Assembly: GCF_029914245.1 (NCBI RefSeq) | Contig: NZ_JARYZI010000006.1 | Coordinates: 62,001-126,000 of the forward strand | Length of the DNA stretch: 64,000 nucleotides | Reading direction: 5' to 3' | Origin: Fusibacter bizertensis | GTDB lineage: Bacteria; Bacillota; Clostridia; Peptostreptococcales; Acidaminobacteraceae | Shown: positions 26,914-37,011 of the stretch, piece by piece | How the letters are laid out: each line of letters opens with the position of its first letter | Numbering within the stretch: position 1 is the stretch's first letter | Translations under genes and position numbers: made by a program | The notes under the pieces: model-generated | What the model was told of the DNA's origin: nothing | Seen by the model: the letters and a program-made list of their open reading frames with translations, nothing else | Database searches by the model: none

Positions 26914-28422
26914 ATGGAAATAAGAACCTTGCAACAAAAAAAAGTTGCTGATCTAAGAGAAATCGCAAAGGTCATGGGATTTGAAGGCATCTCAAAATTA
27001 AAGAAAGATGAATTAATTGACTTGATCATCAATGGAAATTCTTCGATATCAAATGAAAGTGACCCTGCCCAAGAGATCCCTTTTGTATATGACGACGATG
27101 ATTTTGACGATGAAGAAGAAAGTCAAGATGATGAAGAAGATGAAAATGACGATGAGAGCGATGATATAGAATCAGATGCTATTGACAAAGGCACTTCAGG
27201 TGGTGGCGTAGATGGTGGTTCAGAGAACCCTGAAACAGTTAATACTGTTTTAAATGATAATATATCTGAAAAAACAGGATCAGAGCGAGAGAACACAAGA
27301 CGTAAAAATGAGCAAGCGGTACAAGAAGTTGAAGGCGTGCTAGAGATAATGGAACAAGGTTATGGCTTTTTAAGATTTGAAAATTTTTTGTCGAGTGAAC
27401 AAGATGTTTATGTTTCGAACTCACAGATTAGAAAGTTTTCAATGAGAACTGGAGATAAAATTCTTGGTTCAACAAGAGCACCAAATGCTGGTGAACGTTT
27501 TAAAGCCTTATTATTTGTAAAATCGATTAATGGAATGAGACCACAGTCAGGAGTAAGACGGCCTAGGTTTGATGATTTAACACCACTTTATCCTAACGAG
27601 CGATTTAGGCTCACGGGGGATCATAAAGACCATGCTATGCGTATTATAGATATTGTGTCACCAATAGGCAAAGGTCAAAGAGGGTTAATAGTAGCACCAC
27701 CTAAATCGGGAAAGACGATCCTACTTCAGAAGATTGCTAAATCTATTTCAAAAAATTATCCTGATGTAGAACTGATTGTTTTGCTTATCGATGAAAGACC
27801 TGAAGAAGTAACGGATATGAAACGTTCTATTGATGCAGATGTTATCTATAGTACTTTTGATGAATTACCATCTCATCATGTAAAAGTTGCTGAGATGGTG
27901 CTCCATAGAGCAAAAGCTTTGGTCGAACAGCGGAAAGATGTTGTGATATTACTAGACAGTATCACACGTCTTGCAAGGGCATACAATTTGGTGATGCCTT
28001 CAAGTGGGAAAACACTGTCTGGTGGTCTAGATCCTAGTGCGCTGCATAGACCGAAACGTTTTTTTGGAGCTGCTAGAAATGTGCAAGAGGGTGGTTCGTT
28101 GACTATACTTGCTACAGCACTTGTTGAAACGGGTTCTAGGATGGATGATGTTATCTTTGAGGAGTTTAAGGGAACTGGAAATATGGAGCTCTTACTTGAT
28201 CGAAAATTATCTGAAAAAAGAATATTTCCTTCAATAGATATTCGAAAATCAGGTACAAGAAGAGAAGAATTAATATTAAATTCTGAAGAGCTTGAAGCTA
28301 TATGGAAAATCAGACGTAACCTAGATAGATACAATAACAGCGAGATCATTGAAAAATTTATAGACACACTTCTTTCGACGAAAGATAATGAAACTTTTTT
28401 CAAAATCATCAACAAGGATTAA
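26914..28422 (+). CDS. rho: Transcription termination factor Rho
   Basis: The 502-residue hexameric RNA helicase begins with a Rho-N domain (residues 1-37, SAP-like). A roughly 100-residue insertion rich in Asp/Glu (about 55-85) and low-complexity residues follows. Then come the cold-shock RNA-binding domain (about 140-210, [14 protein letters not shown]) and the RecA-like ATPase with Walker [12 protein letters not shown], Walker [15 protein letters not shown] and the Q/R loops. GGAGG precedes the ATG at 26914. Acidic insertions in this position occur in various Rho proteins and are otherwise unexplained. rpmE follows, as in Bacillus. Confidence 0.96.
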   Translation: MEIRTLQQKKVADLREIAKVMGFEGISKLKKDELIDLIINGNSSISNESDPAQEIPFVYDDDDFDDEEESQDDEEDENDDESDDIESDAIDKGTSGGGVDGGSENPETVNTVLNDNISEKTGSERENTRRKNEQAVQEVEGVLEIMEQGYGFLRFENFLSSEQDVYVSNSQIRKFSMRTGDKILGSTRAPNAGERFKALLFVKSINGMRPQSGVRRPRFDDLTPLYPNERFRLTGDHKDHAMRIIDIVSPIGKGQRGLIVAPPKSGKTILLQKIAKSISKNYPDVELIVLLIDERPEEVTDMKRSIDADVIYSTFDELPSHHVKVAEMVLHRAKALVEQRKDVVILLDSITRLARAYNLVMPSSGKTLSGGLDPSALHRPKRFFGAARNVQEGGSLTILATALVETGSRMDDVIFEEFKGTGNMELLLDRKLSEKRIFPSIDIRKSGTRREELILNSEELEAIWKIRRNLDRYNNSEIIEKFIDTLLSTKDNETFFKIINKD

Positions 28423-28440
28423 AATATTACTGAATTGTCA

Positions 28441-28469
28441 TTGAAGTTTTAGAATATATGTGTTACAAT
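28441..28469 (+). promoter_or_regulatory. Promoter of rpmE
   Basis: TTGAAG, a 17-base spacer and TACAAT in the rho-rpmE gap. Confidence 0.6.
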
Positions 28470-28532
28470 GATAAGGCTTGAAATTTGATTATCGTAAATT
28501 GATATAAATTAATAAGGAGAGAGGTGAACACC

Positions 28533-28733
28533 ATGAAACAATCAATTCATCCAGATTACAAACAAATCGATGTACATTGCGCATGTGGCAATAACTTTAA
28601 GACTGGATCAACAAAGGACGAAATTAGAATTGAAATTTGTTCAGAATGTCATCCGTTTTTCACTGGAACTGCTAAGTCAGTTGAACGTGGCGGTAGAGCT
28701 GAGAAATTCAAGGAAAAATATAATCTTAAATAA
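28533..28733 (+). CDS. rpmE: Ribosomal protein bL31, zinc-binding form
   Basis: The 66-residue large-subunit protein retains the zinc ligands CxC and CxxC (HCACGNNF and [10 protein letters not shown]) of the C+ form, and ends in the usual basic tail. Zinc-starvation paralogues lack these Cys residues. GGAGAGAGGTG precedes the ATG at 28533. It has its own promoter and is closed by a terminator 15 bases after the stop. Confidence 0.96.
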   Translation: MKQSIHPDYKQIDVHCACGNNFKTGSTKDEIRIEICSECHPFFTGTAKSVERGGRAEKFKEKYNLK

Positions 28734-28747
28734 GTTGCTTGTAATTA

Positions 28748-28777
28748 GGTTAGGATGGGGTAATCCTAGCCTTTTTT
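28748..28777 (+). terminator. Terminator after rpmE
   Basis: A GGTTAGGAT/ATCCTAGCC hairpin with six T residues ends 18 bases before the tdk start. Confidence 0.85.
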
Positions 28778-28794
28778 GTTTTTAGGAGAAGAGA

Positions 28795-29391
28795 ATGTCA
28801 AAGTTATATTTCAGATACGGCGCTATGAATTGTGGAAAATCAACAGCATTGATGCAAGTGATGCATAACTATGAAGAACGCGGGATGCAAGCTATGATTA
28901 TAAAGCCTTTTACAGATACTAAAGGCGGAGATCAAGTGGTATCTAGACTTGGAATCGCGAAAAAAGTAGACCTTCTAATTAAACCTGAAGAAAACGTAAT
29001 TGAAGCAGTTAATATATGGAAACAAGCGCATGGAAGCATTCAATGCATATTAGTAGATGAAGTTCAATTCTTAAAGTCAGACCAAATTGATCAACTTTTT
29101 GAAATAGCAGTAACGGGTCATATCCCAGTGATTTGTTATGGACTTAGAACTGATTTTTCTATGAAAGGCTTTGAAGGTTCACAGAGGCTGTTACTCTTAG
29201 CACATAGCTTAGAGGAACTTAAAACAATATGTCGTTGTGGTAGAAAAGCGATACTCAATGGACGTAAAATTAATGGAGAATTTGTATTTGAGGGCGAACA
29301 AGTAGCTATTGATGGCGAAAACCAAGTCGAATATGAATCGCTTTGTGCCAATTGTTACTTTGAGTACAAAGAAATGAAGGTGAGAAAATGA
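28795..29391 (+). CDS. tdk: Thymidine kinase
   Basis: This 198-residue type II thymidine kinase phosphorylates thymidine for salvage. The P-loop GAMNCGKST (8-16), Walker-B-like ILVDEVQFL and lasso-region YGLRTDF are visible. The structural zinc Cys pairs (CRCG, CANC) are also present. AGGAGAAG precedes the ATG. Its last four bases overlap the start of the YqhQ-like gene (ATGA), so the two are translationally coupled. Confidence 0.95.
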   Translation: MSKLYFRYGAMNCGKSTALMQVMHNYEERGMQAMIIKPFTDTKGGDQVVSRLGIAKKVDLLIKPEENVIEAVNIWKQAHGSIQCILVDEVQFLKSDQIDQLFEIAVTGHIPVICYGLRTDFSMKGFEGSQRLLLLAHSLEELKTICRCGRKAILNGRKINGEFVFEGEQVAIDGENQVEYESLCANCYFEYKEMKVRK

Positions 29392-30332
29392 GTGAATATA
29401 AACCGGTAAAACCTAATTCTATTGGTGGTCAAGCGCTGATCGAAGGCGTAATGATGCGTGGAAAGGACAAAATTTCCATAGCAGTAAGAAAACCAGATGG
29501 TGAAATTGAAGTTAAAATAGATGAGATTAAAAAAGGTAAAAATAACGGGTTTTTAAAATTGCCAATCATTAGAGGGGTTGTTGCACTGATTTCTTCAATG
29601 ATCGTAGGTGTAAAAGCACTTACTTATTCAGCTGAATTTTTCGTAGAGGGTGATGAAGAAGCAGAAAAAGGCAAGTTTGAAACATGGCTTTATAGCAAGT
29701 TTGGTAAAAAAGCAGATGATATTATATTGGCTTTTTCAATTTTGTTTGCTTTTGTTTTTGCGATGTTATTATTTGGTGCTGTTCCAACTGCAATTGTAAG
29801 CTTTCTTCGAAAAGTAATTGAGAGCAATATGCTTTTAAGTGCAATTGAAGGAATAATGAAAATAGTTATTTTTGTCGTTTATATATTGGTGATTTCTCAA
29901 ATGAAAGATATCAAAAGAGTGTTTCAGTACCATGGTGCTGAGCATAAAACGATTCATTGCTACGAAAGTGGCAAAGATGTTACTGTAGAAAATGCAAGAG
30001 GATTTTCTACGCTTCATCCAAGATGTGGTACGAGTTTTATCTTCTTTGTGCTTATGATCAGTATTATCATCTTTACATTTATCAGTTGGGAAAATGTGGT
30101 GACACGTTTACTTACTAAGTTGATTTTGTTTCCAATCGTGGCGGGCTTATCTTTTGAGATGATTCGGTTAGCAGGTAGATCAAATCATCCAATTGTTCGT
30201 GCGTTAAGTTATCCTGGGTTGATGATGCAAAAAATCACTACCAATGAACCTGACGATAAGCAACTTGAAGTTGCAATTGTTGCTTTCAAAAGCGTTTTAG
30301 ATGAGTCCGATCCGGATTCTGCTTGCTTTTAG
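29388..30332 (+). CDS. DUF1385 / YqhQ-family membrane protein
   Basis: The 314-residue protein opens with the DUF1385 signature NSIGGQALIEGVMMRGKDK. Four or five hydrophobic segments (about 55-70, 112-135, 155-172, 215-250) flank another conserved block, QYHGAEHKTIHCYE...HPRCGTSFIF. His and Cys residues in these motifs suggest metal binding, but the biochemical role is not established. The gene commonly sits next to prmC/prfA in Clostridia, as here. Start overlaps tdk by 4 bases. Confidence 0.88.
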   Translation: MSEYKPVKPNSIGGQALIEGVMMRGKDKISIAVRKPDGEIEVKIDEIKKGKNNGFLKLPIIRGVVALISSMIVGVKALTYSAEFFVEGDEEAEKGKFETWLYSKFGKKADDIILAFSILFAFVFAMLLFGAVPTAIVSFLRKVIESNMLLSAIEGIMKIVIFVVYILVISQMKDIKRVFQYHGAEHKTIHCYESGKDVTVENARGFSTLHPRCGTSFIFFVLMISIIIFTFISWENVVTRLLTKLILFPIVAGLSFEMIRLAGRSNHPIVRALSYPGLMMQKITTNEPDDKQLEVAIVAFKSVLDESDPDSACF

Positions 30333-30337
30333 ATATT

Positions 30338-31186
30338 ATGATGACTTTATATGGCAAGCAGAAAGAAATTGAAAATAAACTTAATACTGTAACAAATGCA
30401 TGGTTATATGAAGCCAAAACTATATTATGCCATGTGTTAGAGATGGAACCAATTGAGCTTGTTTTATCTAAAAACAAGATGCTTTCAAATGATGAAGTTG
30501 AGAAAATCGATGCAATGATTAAAGGTAGGCTGCAAAGAATTCCGCTTCAATATCTCACTAAGAATCAAGGTTTTTATGGTTTGGATTTTTATGTGGATGA
30601 ACATGTTTTAATCCCAAGACCGGAGACTGAGGTTTTGGTTGAGAAAGTGCTTAAATACGCAAAGACTCTAAATAGCAAAGAAGAATTAACTATACTTGAT
30701 ATTGGCGTTGGCAGTGGGGCTATATCTATAGCAATTGCCAAACGTTTAGATAAAGGGCATGTAACGGGCATAGACATCTCTGAACAAGCGCTTAATGTTG
30801 CAGTGGTAAATGCCAAAACACATGGCGTTGAAGATAAAGTGACTTTTTTCAAAAGTGATCTTTTTGAAAATGTAACGAAGTGTTATGATATTATCGTTTC
30901 TAATCCACCCTATATTCCGGTACCAGATTTATCGACACTTGAACCGGAAGTAGCTGATCATGAACCCCATCTTGCACTGTTTGGTGGAGAAGATGGCTTG
31001 GATTTTTATCGAAGACTTATTCCAGAAGCAGTAGTTTTTTTAAATGAAAGTGGTATACTTTTTTTAGAAGCAGGTCATGATCAATTTGAAGCAATAGAAA
31101 AATTATTTGAAATATCGGGCTTTAAAGAGGTTAATCATTTTGAAGATTTAAATGGTATTCCTCGATTTATATATGGTAAAAGGTAA
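30338..31186 (+). CDS. prmC: Release factor glutamine methyltransferase
   Basis: The product of about 282 residues methylates the Gln of the GGQ motif in release factors. A helical N-terminal domain (1-80) precedes a class I SAM methyltransferase with motif I LDIGVGSGAISIAIA and the diagnostic IVSNPPYIP. The conserved RPETEVLVE is present. The ATG at 30338 starts 5 bases after the YqhQ-like stop; no clear ribosome site is seen, so translation may be coupled, and a TTG at 30323 is a less likely start. prfA, the substrate gene, follows. Confidence 0.93.
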   Translation: MMTLYGKQKEIENKLNTVTNAWLYEAKTILCHVLEMEPIELVLSKNKMLSNDEVEKIDAMIKGRLQRIPLQYLTKNQGFYGLDFYVDEHVLIPRPETEVLVEKVLKYAKTLNSKEELTILDIGVGSGAISIAIAKRLDKGHVTGIDISEQALNVAVVNAKTHGVEDKVTFFKSDLFENVTKCYDIIVSNPPYIPVPDLSTLEPEVADHEPHLALFGGEDGLDFYRRLIPEAVVFLNESGILFLEAGHDQFEAIEKLFEISGFKEVNHFEDLNGIPRFIYGKR

Positions 31187-31204
31187 CTAATGGAGGTTGT
31201 TAAC

Positions 31205-32275
31205 ATGTTTGACAAGTTAGAGTTTATAGAGGAAAAATATGAGGAACTTGGCTTAAAACTTTCTGATCCTGAAGTCATCAATGATCAAAAGTTGTGGCAA
31301 AGATTGATGAAAGAGCACTCTGAACTTTCAAGTATCGTGATGAAGTACAGAGAGTATAAAGAAGTTAAACAAGGGATTGCAGAAGCGCGTGAAATGATCG
31401 AAGAAGGCGACGACGATATAAAAGAACTTGCAAAGTTGGAACTCTCTGAGCTTGAGGGCAAAGTAGATGATCTTGAGATGGAAGTTAAAAAGCTGTTATT
31501 ACCTAAAGATCCAAATGATGAAAGAGATGTAATACTAGAAGTGCGTGCAGGTGCTGGTGGCGATGAAGCTGGTTTGTTTGCATCAGAGCTTTTAAGATTA
31601 TACATTAGATATGCTGAGCGTAAGAGATGGAAGGTAGAACTTTTAAATACCAACGAAACAGGTGTTGGTGGTATAAAAGAAGCATCAGTTCTAATCAAAG
31701 GAAATGGCGCTTATTCTAAACTAAAATACGAGAGTGGCACACATCGTGTTCAGAGGATTCCTCAAACTGAGTCAGGTGGAAGGATACACACATCTACTGC
31801 AACTGTAGCTGTACTTCCTGAAGTTGATGATGTAGAAGTAGACATTAAGCAAAATGATCTTAGAATTGATGTTTTTAGATCATCTGGTAATGGTGGACAG
31901 TCTGTAAATACAACTGACTCTGCTGTAAGAATTACACATCTTCCTTCTGGATTAGTGGTAAGTTGTCAAGATGGTAAATCGCAACTCTCCAATAAAGAAA
32001 AAGCAATGCAAGTTTTGAAAGCTAGACTTTATGAACTTGAGCTTAATAAGCAAAATGAAGAAATCGCTGAGCAAAGAAGAAGTCAAGTTGGTACTGGAGA
32101 TAGAAGTGCAAAAATCAGAACCTATAACTTCCCACAAGCAAGAATTACAGATCATAGAATCCCTATAACAATCTACAAATTAGACAGTTATATGCAAGGT
32201 GAAATTGATGAGATGATCGACGAACTTAATACATTCTTCCAAACAGAGGCGCTAAAAGCTTTAGAGGAAGTGTAA
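31205..32275 (+). CDS. prfA: Peptide chain release factor 1
   Basis: This 356-residue RF1 reads UAA and UAG. The class is shown by the PxT-type recognition region around [20 protein letters not shown] and the catalytic GGQ in [25 protein letters not shown] lies 8 bases before the ATG at 31205, preferred over an ATG 15 bases upstream that overlaps this site. It is paired with prmC. In spore-forming relatives spoIIR often lies just downstream; here only a 154-bp gap separates it from sua5. Confidence 0.96.
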   Translation: MFDKLEFIEEKYEELGLKLSDPEVINDQKLWQRLMKEHSELSSIVMKYREYKEVKQGIAEAREMIEEGDDDIKELAKLELSELEGKVDDLEMEVKKLLLPKDPNDERDVILEVRAGAGGDEAGLFASELLRLYIRYAERKRWKVELLNTNETGVGGIKEASVLIKGNGAYSKLKYESGTHRVQRIPQTESGGRIHTSTATVAVLPEVDDVEVDIKQNDLRIDVFRSSGNGGQSVNTTDSAVRITHLPSGLVVSCQDGKSQLSNKEKAMQVLKARLYELELNKQNEEIAEQRRSQVGTGDRSAKIRTYNFPQARITDHRIPITIYKLDSYMQGEIDEMIDELNTFFQTEALKALEEV

Positions 32276-32290
32276 AATCAGTTAAAATTT

Positions 32291-32335
32291 TAGGCTCAGT
32301 TAAAGCATAGTTGCTTTATCAGGGCTTTTATTTTG
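32291..32335 (+). terminator. Probable terminator after prfA
   Basis: An imperfect hairpin with a TTAAAGC/GCTTTA core and partial GGCT/AGGGCT pairing outside is followed by a T-rich stretch. Confidence 0.5.
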
Positions 32336-32429
32336 TGAATTTTTAATTAAAGGATGATTTATATGCACCAATGCGATATATTAAGGAAGAACAGTTTATA
32401 CATTTTGTGAATAAGATGGTGGTGAATAG

Positions 32430-33533
32430 ATGAAAGAGACATTAATTGTAACTATAAATGGAAGTGAAACAAATGAAGAACTAAACAAGTTGTTAATAAA
32501 ACCTTCTGAGATTCTTGCTTCAGGTGGAACTGTAGCATTTCCCACGGAAACGGTTTATGGGTTAGGGGCAAGTGCATTATCAGAAGAAGCGGTGAATAGC
32601 ATCTATATGGCCAAAGGAAGACCATCGGATAATCCTCTAATTGTTCATATTGCAAATGTTGAATCTCTGAATCTTCTGGTAAGTGAAGTTAAACCTTATG
32701 CCAAGTTACTGATGGCTGCACTTTGGCCAGGGCCAATTACTTTTATTTTCTCAAAAAAACCAGAAATCAGTTCAAAAGTATGCGGCGGCCTCGACACTAT
32801 AGCAGTAAGGATGCCTGCACATAAAGTTGCGCTTGAACTTATAAGGATGTCAAAAAAACCGATAGCGGCACCATCGGCAAACTTGTCTGGAAAACCGAGC
32901 CCTACATCGGGACGTGCCGTAATCGATGATATGAGTGGTAGAGTTGACTGTATTATAGTAGGCGAAAATTCTGAAGTTGGACTTGAATCTACTGTACTTG
33001 ATGTTACTGGAGATATACCTATGATCTTGAGGCCAGGAAAAGTAACAAGAGAACGAATTGTTGAACTTGTGGGGGCATGCGAGATGGACGTAGCAATTAG
33101 TGGAGATAAAATAGATGATTCTGGGGTTGCAAAATCACCAGGTATGAAATATAAGCATTATGCACCAGAAGCTGATATGGAAGTTTTTGTAGGCAGTTCT
33201 TCAGATATTGTGAGGTCACTTTATGAAAAGACAAGAAATATATTAGATGATCCCAAAACAAAAGTTGGCATAATGACTTTTCTTGAAGAAGCCATGGTGA
33301 TAGACAATATGCTTCGTGGACACGATTGTTTAAATGGCCGATATGAGTGGATTGATGTAGGTTCTTCAAAAGAGCAAACAGATTATGCTGGAAAGTTATT
33401 TGAAAATCTAAGGACTTTTGATGCTTTAGGTTGTACGCATATACTTGCACGTGGTGTTGATGAAATAGGGCTCGGTGTAGCTATTATGAATAGGCTAAAA
33501 AAAGCCTCTGATGGGAAAGTAACGAGAATTTAA
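32430..33533 (+). CDS. L-threonylcarbamoyladenylate synthase (Sua5/TsaC)
   Basis: The 367-residue Sua5-type enzyme makes threonylcarbamoyl-AMP for the t6A37 tRNA modification. A YrdC domain (about 20-210) has the hallmarks GGTVAFPTETVYGLGA, KGRPSDNPLIVHI and APSANLSGKPSPT. The linker SPGMKYKHYAP leads to the Sua5 C-terminal domain (about 245-365). Length and two domains match Sua5 rather than the short TsaC. GGTGG lies upstream of the ATG. The neighbours prfA and rpiB are a widely conserved order. Confidence 0.93.
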   Translation: MKETLIVTINGSETNEELNKLLIKPSEILASGGTVAFPTETVYGLGASALSEEAVNSIYMAKGRPSDNPLIVHIANVESLNLLVSEVKPYAKLLMAALWPGPITFIFSKKPEISSKVCGGLDTIAVRMPAHKVALELIRMSKKPIAAPSANLSGKPSPTSGRAVIDDMSGRVDCIIVGENSEVGLESTVLDVTGDIPMILRPGKVTRERIVELVGACEMDVAISGDKIDDSGVAKSPGMKYKHYAPEADMEVFVGSSSDIVRSLYEKTRNILDDPKTKVGIMTFLEEAMVIDNMLRGHDCLNGRYEWIDVGSSKEQTDYAGKLFENLRTFDALGCTHILARGVDEIGLGVAIMNRLKKASDGKVTRI

Positions 33534-33600
33534 TTTGCTTTTTAAGGACATTAATTTTATAATGTACTAGGAATTTTAACATTAGAAAAGGAGGTTGCAA

Positions 33601-34047
33601 ATGAGAGTTGCGGTTGGCTCAGACCATGGCGGATTTAATCTAAGACTTGTCATTAAGGCACATTTGATTGAGAGGGGCTATGAGGTTGTAGATTTTGGCG
33701 TTGAATGCAAAGAATCCTGTGATTATCCGGATTATGCACTCAAGGTTGCCAGTGCGATCACATCGGGAGATTGTGAGCTTGGCGTTTTAGTATGTGGGAC
33801 AGGGCTTGGCATTTCCATAGCAGCCAACAAAGTAAGGGGAATAATCGCTGCTCCTGTAAGCGATACGTTTAGTGCTGAAATGGCTAGAAAGCATAATAAT
33901 GCTAACATTATTGCGCTTGGAGAGCGCGTGGTGGGAGAAGGATTGGCACTTAAAATAATTGACTCTTTTTTTGATGCATCATTTGAAGGTGGAAGACACG
34001 AAGGTCGAGTTGACAAAATTAGAGCGATTGAATTAAATAACTTATAA
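33601..34047 (+). CDS. rpiB: Ribose 5-phosphate isomerase B
   Basis: This 148-residue RpiB/LacAB-fold isomerase interconverts ribose 5-phosphate and ribulose 5-phosphate. The start [15 protein letters not shown], the Cys-containing [17 protein letters not shown] and the NIIALGERV motif are diagnostic; DYPDYA fits RpiB better than LacA/B. AAGGAGG lies 6 bases before the ATG at 33601. upp follows after 10 bases. Confidence 0.93.
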   Translation: MRVAVGSDHGGFNLRLVIKAHLIERGYEVVDFGVECKESCDYPDYALKVASAITSGDCELGVLVCGTGLGISIAANKVRGIIAAPVSDTFSAEMARKHNNANIIALGERVVGEGLALKIIDSFFDASFEGGRHEGRVDKIRAIELNNL

Positions 34048-34057
34048 GGGGTGCAAT

Positions 34058-34687
34058 ATGAGTAAAGTATTTGAAATGAACCATCCATTAATCCAACATA
34101 AACTTAGTTTAATTAGAGATAAAAACACGGGTTCAAAAGAATTTAGAGAATTAGTTAAAGAAGTTTCTATGCTTTTAGCGTTTGAAGTTACAAGAGATTT
34201 ATCACTTGAAGACGTAGAGATTGAGACACCAATTTGTAAAATGACGACGAAGATGCTTTCAGGTAGAAAACTTGGAATTATCCCTATTTTAAGAGCAGGT
34301 CTTGGTATGGTTGATGGCTTTTTAAACCTTCTTCCTGCTGCAAAAGTTGGTCACATTGGTTTATATAGAGATCCTGAAACGCTTAAGCCAGTAGAGTATT
34401 ACTGTAAATTACCAACAGATATCAATGAAAGAGATTTAATTGTTGTTGATCCGATGCTCGCAACAGGTGGATCGGCAAGTGCTGCTATCGAGTTCCTTAA
34501 AGACAGAGGCGCAACGAGTATCAAACTCGTGTGTTTGATTGGTTGTCCTGAGGGAATCGCTGCAGTTCAAGATGCACATCCAGATGTAAATATCTACATC
34601 GCAAAAATTGACGAGAAATTAAATGATCATGCATATATCGTTCCAGGACTAGGGGACGCAGGAGACCGTTTATTCGGTACGAAATAA
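34058..34687 (+). CDS. upp: Uracil phosphoribosyltransferase
   Basis: This 209-residue salvage enzyme converts uracil and PRPP to UMP. Visible are [15 protein letters not shown], the PRPP loop [18 protein letters not shown] and the uracil-binding [11 protein letters not shown] at the C terminus. AAGGGG lies before the ATG. It lies in the conserved rpiB-upp-(wecA/tagO)-wecB-atp order. Confidence 0.97.
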   Translation: MSKVFEMNHPLIQHKLSLIRDKNTGSKEFRELVKEVSMLLAFEVTRDLSLEDVEIETPICKMTTKMLSGRKLGIIPILRAGLGMVDGFLNLLPAAKVGHIGLYRDPETLKPVEYYCKLPTDINERDLIVVDPMLATGGSASAAIEFLKDRGATSIKLVCLIGCPEGIAAVQDAHPDVNIYIAKIDEKLNDHAYIVPGLGDAGDRLFGTK

Positions 34688-34700
34688 TAGAGGTGTATTA

Positions 34701-35726
34701 ATGTATATTCCAGCAATCATCGCAGGCTTAATCAGTTTTATCATGACGCCTTTTGTTATCAAGATGGCACATAAACTTGGAGCAGTTGACGTCCCAAAGG
34801 ACGACCGAAGGATGCATAAAAAGCCTATGCCACTATGGGGTGGCGTCGCTATTTTTACCGGTTTTTTTGTGAGCATGTTTTTATTTTCGAATATTGCCAC
34901 GACGAAGCTTATCGGTTTGTTTATTGCATCGTGTGTTGTTTTGGTGACGGGTATGATAGATGATATAAAACCATTAGGTGCTAAGAGCAAGCTGTTAATG
35001 CAAATTATCGCTGCATTTATCTTAGTTAAGTCGGGATTTGAGATTAACTTCTTTACAAACTTCTTTGGGAAAACGGATTTTATTTTTCTAGCGAATTTTG
35101 CTGTTCCGATTTCGATCATCTGGATTGTAGGTGTGACCAACACGGTAAATCTTATAGATGGATTAGATGGCCTAGCAGCAGGTATTTCTGCGATTGCTGC
35201 TGTTACATTAAGTTATATTGCAATTTTAAATCACCAATATGATGCCGCAATGATTACTTTGATTTTAGCGGGGAGTTCAATTGGATTCCTACCTTATAAT
35301 TTTAACCCTGCAAAGATCTTTATGGGGGATGCAGGGGCTCTGTTCCTTGGACTGGTACTTGCTGCTATTTCCATTGACGGTGCTTTAAAAAGTGCCACCG
35401 CGATTACGGTAGTCGTTCCCATATTGGCACTTGGCGTTCCTATTTTTGATACTGCATTTGCTATTTTAAGAAGACTGATTAACAAAAGACCAATTATGGA
35501 AGCAGATAAAGGACATCTACATCACCGTCTGATGTCAATTGGACTTGGTCAGAAAAAAGCAGTACTTTCTATGTATTTAATCAGTGCTTTATTAGGTGCT
35601 GGTGCAATAGCGCTACTCAAACAGAGCTGGTTACATGCGATTATTCTTTTAGGGCTTGCAGCGGTTGTGGTTTTTATACCGATCAATCGATCGCTTTTGA
35701 TGCAAAAAAAGAATGATTTGGAGTAA
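34701..35726 (+). CDS. wecA: Undecaprenyl-phosphate GlcNAc-1-phosphate transferase (WecA/TagO type)
   Basis: The 341-residue polytopic MraY/WecA/TagO-family enzyme has about ten hydrophobic segments. It shows the signatures DVPKDDRRMHKKPMPLWGG, the catalytic NLIDGLDGLAAG, FMGDAGALFLG and the sugar-recognition HLHHRL. It would start a wall polymer by loading GlcNAc-1-P on undecaprenyl phosphate. With the adjacent wecB (ManNAc supply) it suggests teichoic acid or a secondary wall polymer of the type SLH domains bind. The start is 13 bases after upp. Confidence 0.9.
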   Translation: MYIPAIIAGLISFIMTPFVIKMAHKLGAVDVPKDDRRMHKKPMPLWGGVAIFTGFFVSMFLFSNIATTKLIGLFIASCVVLVTGMIDDIKPLGAKSKLLMQIIAAFILVKSGFEINFFTNFFGKTDFIFLANFAVPISIIWIVGVTNTVNLIDGLDGLAAGISAIAAVTLSYIAILNHQYDAAMITLILAGSSIGFLPYNFNPAKIFMGDAGALFLGLVLAAISIDGALKSATAITVVVPILALGVPIFDTAFAILRRLINKRPIMEADKGHLHHRLMSIGLGQKKAVLSMYLISALLGAGAIALLKQSWLHAIILLGLAAVVVFIPINRSLLMQKKNDLE

Positions 35727-35761
35727 ATGAAGGCGAATAGGCGGGTAGTAATAGAGTAATC

Positions 35762-35792
35762 AAAAGCCTTCGACATGTTCGAGGGCTTTTTA
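35762..35792 (+). terminator. Terminator or attenuator before wecB
   Basis: AAAAGCC and TTCGA arms pair with TCGA and GGCTTTT around a short loop, followed by T residues. It lies 16 bases before the wecB start. Confidence 0.8.
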
Positions 35793-35807
35793 AATAGGAG
35801 GAATATT

Positions 35808-36929
35808 ATGAAAGTTATGACTTTGTTTGGAACAAGACCTGAGGCTATTAAAATGGCGCCACTTGTAAAAGCACTTGAAATGGACCCTGAAATAGAATCT
35901 GTGGTATGCGTTACTGCACAGCATAGAGAAATGCTCGATCAAGTCTTGGAACTTTTTGAAATAAAACCAAATTATGATCTCAATATTATGAAGTCTGGTC
36001 AGTCGTTAAGTGAAATAACGTCGAGAGTTTTACTAGGTGTTGAAGAAGTAATTAAGAAAGAAATGCCCGATATAGTTTTAGTTCATGGGGATACATCCAC
36101 AACTTTATCCGGTGCCATGGCTGCTTTTTATCAACAAATTCCAGTAGGACACGTAGAAGCTGGACTTAGGAGTGGCAACAAGTATAGCCCATATCCAGAG
36201 GAAGTAAATAGGCTTTTAACTTCAAGACTTGCAGAAATTCATTTTGCTGCAACGCAAGGAAATGTTGATAATTTGCTGAAAGAGGGTATTAATGCACAGA
36301 CAATTGTTAAAACGGGCAATACAGTTATTGATGCACTTAAAAGTGTAATTGATGATGCGTATGTTTTTGAAGATGAGCGTTTGAACCAAATTGACTATGA
36401 TCATAAAAAAGTAGTACTATTAACGGCTCATAGACGAGAAAATCTTGGCAAACCGATGGAGAATATCTTTGGTGCAATTAGGAAACTAGTTGAAGATTTT
36501 GAAGAGGTTGTCTTGATATTCCCGTGGCATTTAAACCCTGCGGTTAGGCACGTTGCCCAAAAATACTTGGGTGGACATGAACGTATACTTTTAATTGAAC
36601 CCCTTGAGTATGAAGCTTTTGCTAATTTACAGGGAAAATCGTACCTAATTATGACGGATTCTGGTGGCATCCAAGAAGAAGCCCCATCTTTAGGTAAACC
36701 TGTCGTTGTGCTTAGAACTGAAACTGAAAGACCGGAAGCAGTAGCTGCTGGAACCGTTGCTGTTGCAGGTGTAGAGTTTGAAGATGTTTATGATGTGACC
36801 CAAACTTTGATTTCTGATCCGAATGCGTATGCTAAGATGGCAGGTGCTGTAAACCCTTATGGCGATGGATATGCTTGTGAGCGAATTGTATCTGCACTTA
36901 AAGTTTGGAAAAAAAGTAAAGAGAATTAA
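35808..36929 (+). CDS. wecB: UDP-N-acetylglucosamine 2-epimerase (non-hydrolysing)
   Basis: The 373-residue enzyme converts UDP-GlcNAc to UDP-ManNAc. The family opening TLFGTRPEAIKMAPLVKAL, the VHGDTSTTLSGAMAAFY stretch, HVEAGLRSG, the TAHRRENLG loop and TDSGGIQEEAPSLGKPV are all present. AGGAGG precedes the ATG at 35808. It forms a wall-polymer pair with the upstream transferase and occupies the place mnaA holds in Bacillus, just before the atp operon. Confidence 0.95.
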   Translation: MKVMTLFGTRPEAIKMAPLVKALEMDPEIESVVCVTAQHREMLDQVLELFEIKPNYDLNIMKSGQSLSEITSRVLLGVEEVIKKEMPDIVLVHGDTSTTLSGAMAAFYQQIPVGHVEAGLRSGNKYSPYPEEVNRLLTSRLAEIHFAATQGNVDNLLKEGINAQTIVKTGNTVIDALKSVIDDAYVFEDERLNQIDYDHKKVVLLTAHRRENLGKPMENIFGAIRKLVEDFEEVVLIFPWHLNPAVRHVAQKYLGGHERILLIEPLEYEAFANLQGKSYLIMTDSGGIQEEAPSLGKPVVVLRTETERPEAVAAGTVAVAGVEFEDVYDVTQTLISDPNAYAKMAGAVNPYGDGYACERIVSALKVWKKSKEN

Positions 36930-37011
36930 CAAAGTGTTTAGCCCCTATGTTAAAATGTGATATAATTAGTGGTATTGTTTTAATATAATCAATTGGATGA
37001 GGAGTAGGAAT

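Noticed and set aside
32363-32433. Small ORFs (15 and 20 codons) between prfA and sua5, as possible spoIIR remnant or leader peptide
   Set aside because: Neither encoded peptide resembles SpoIIR, and both are too short to support.
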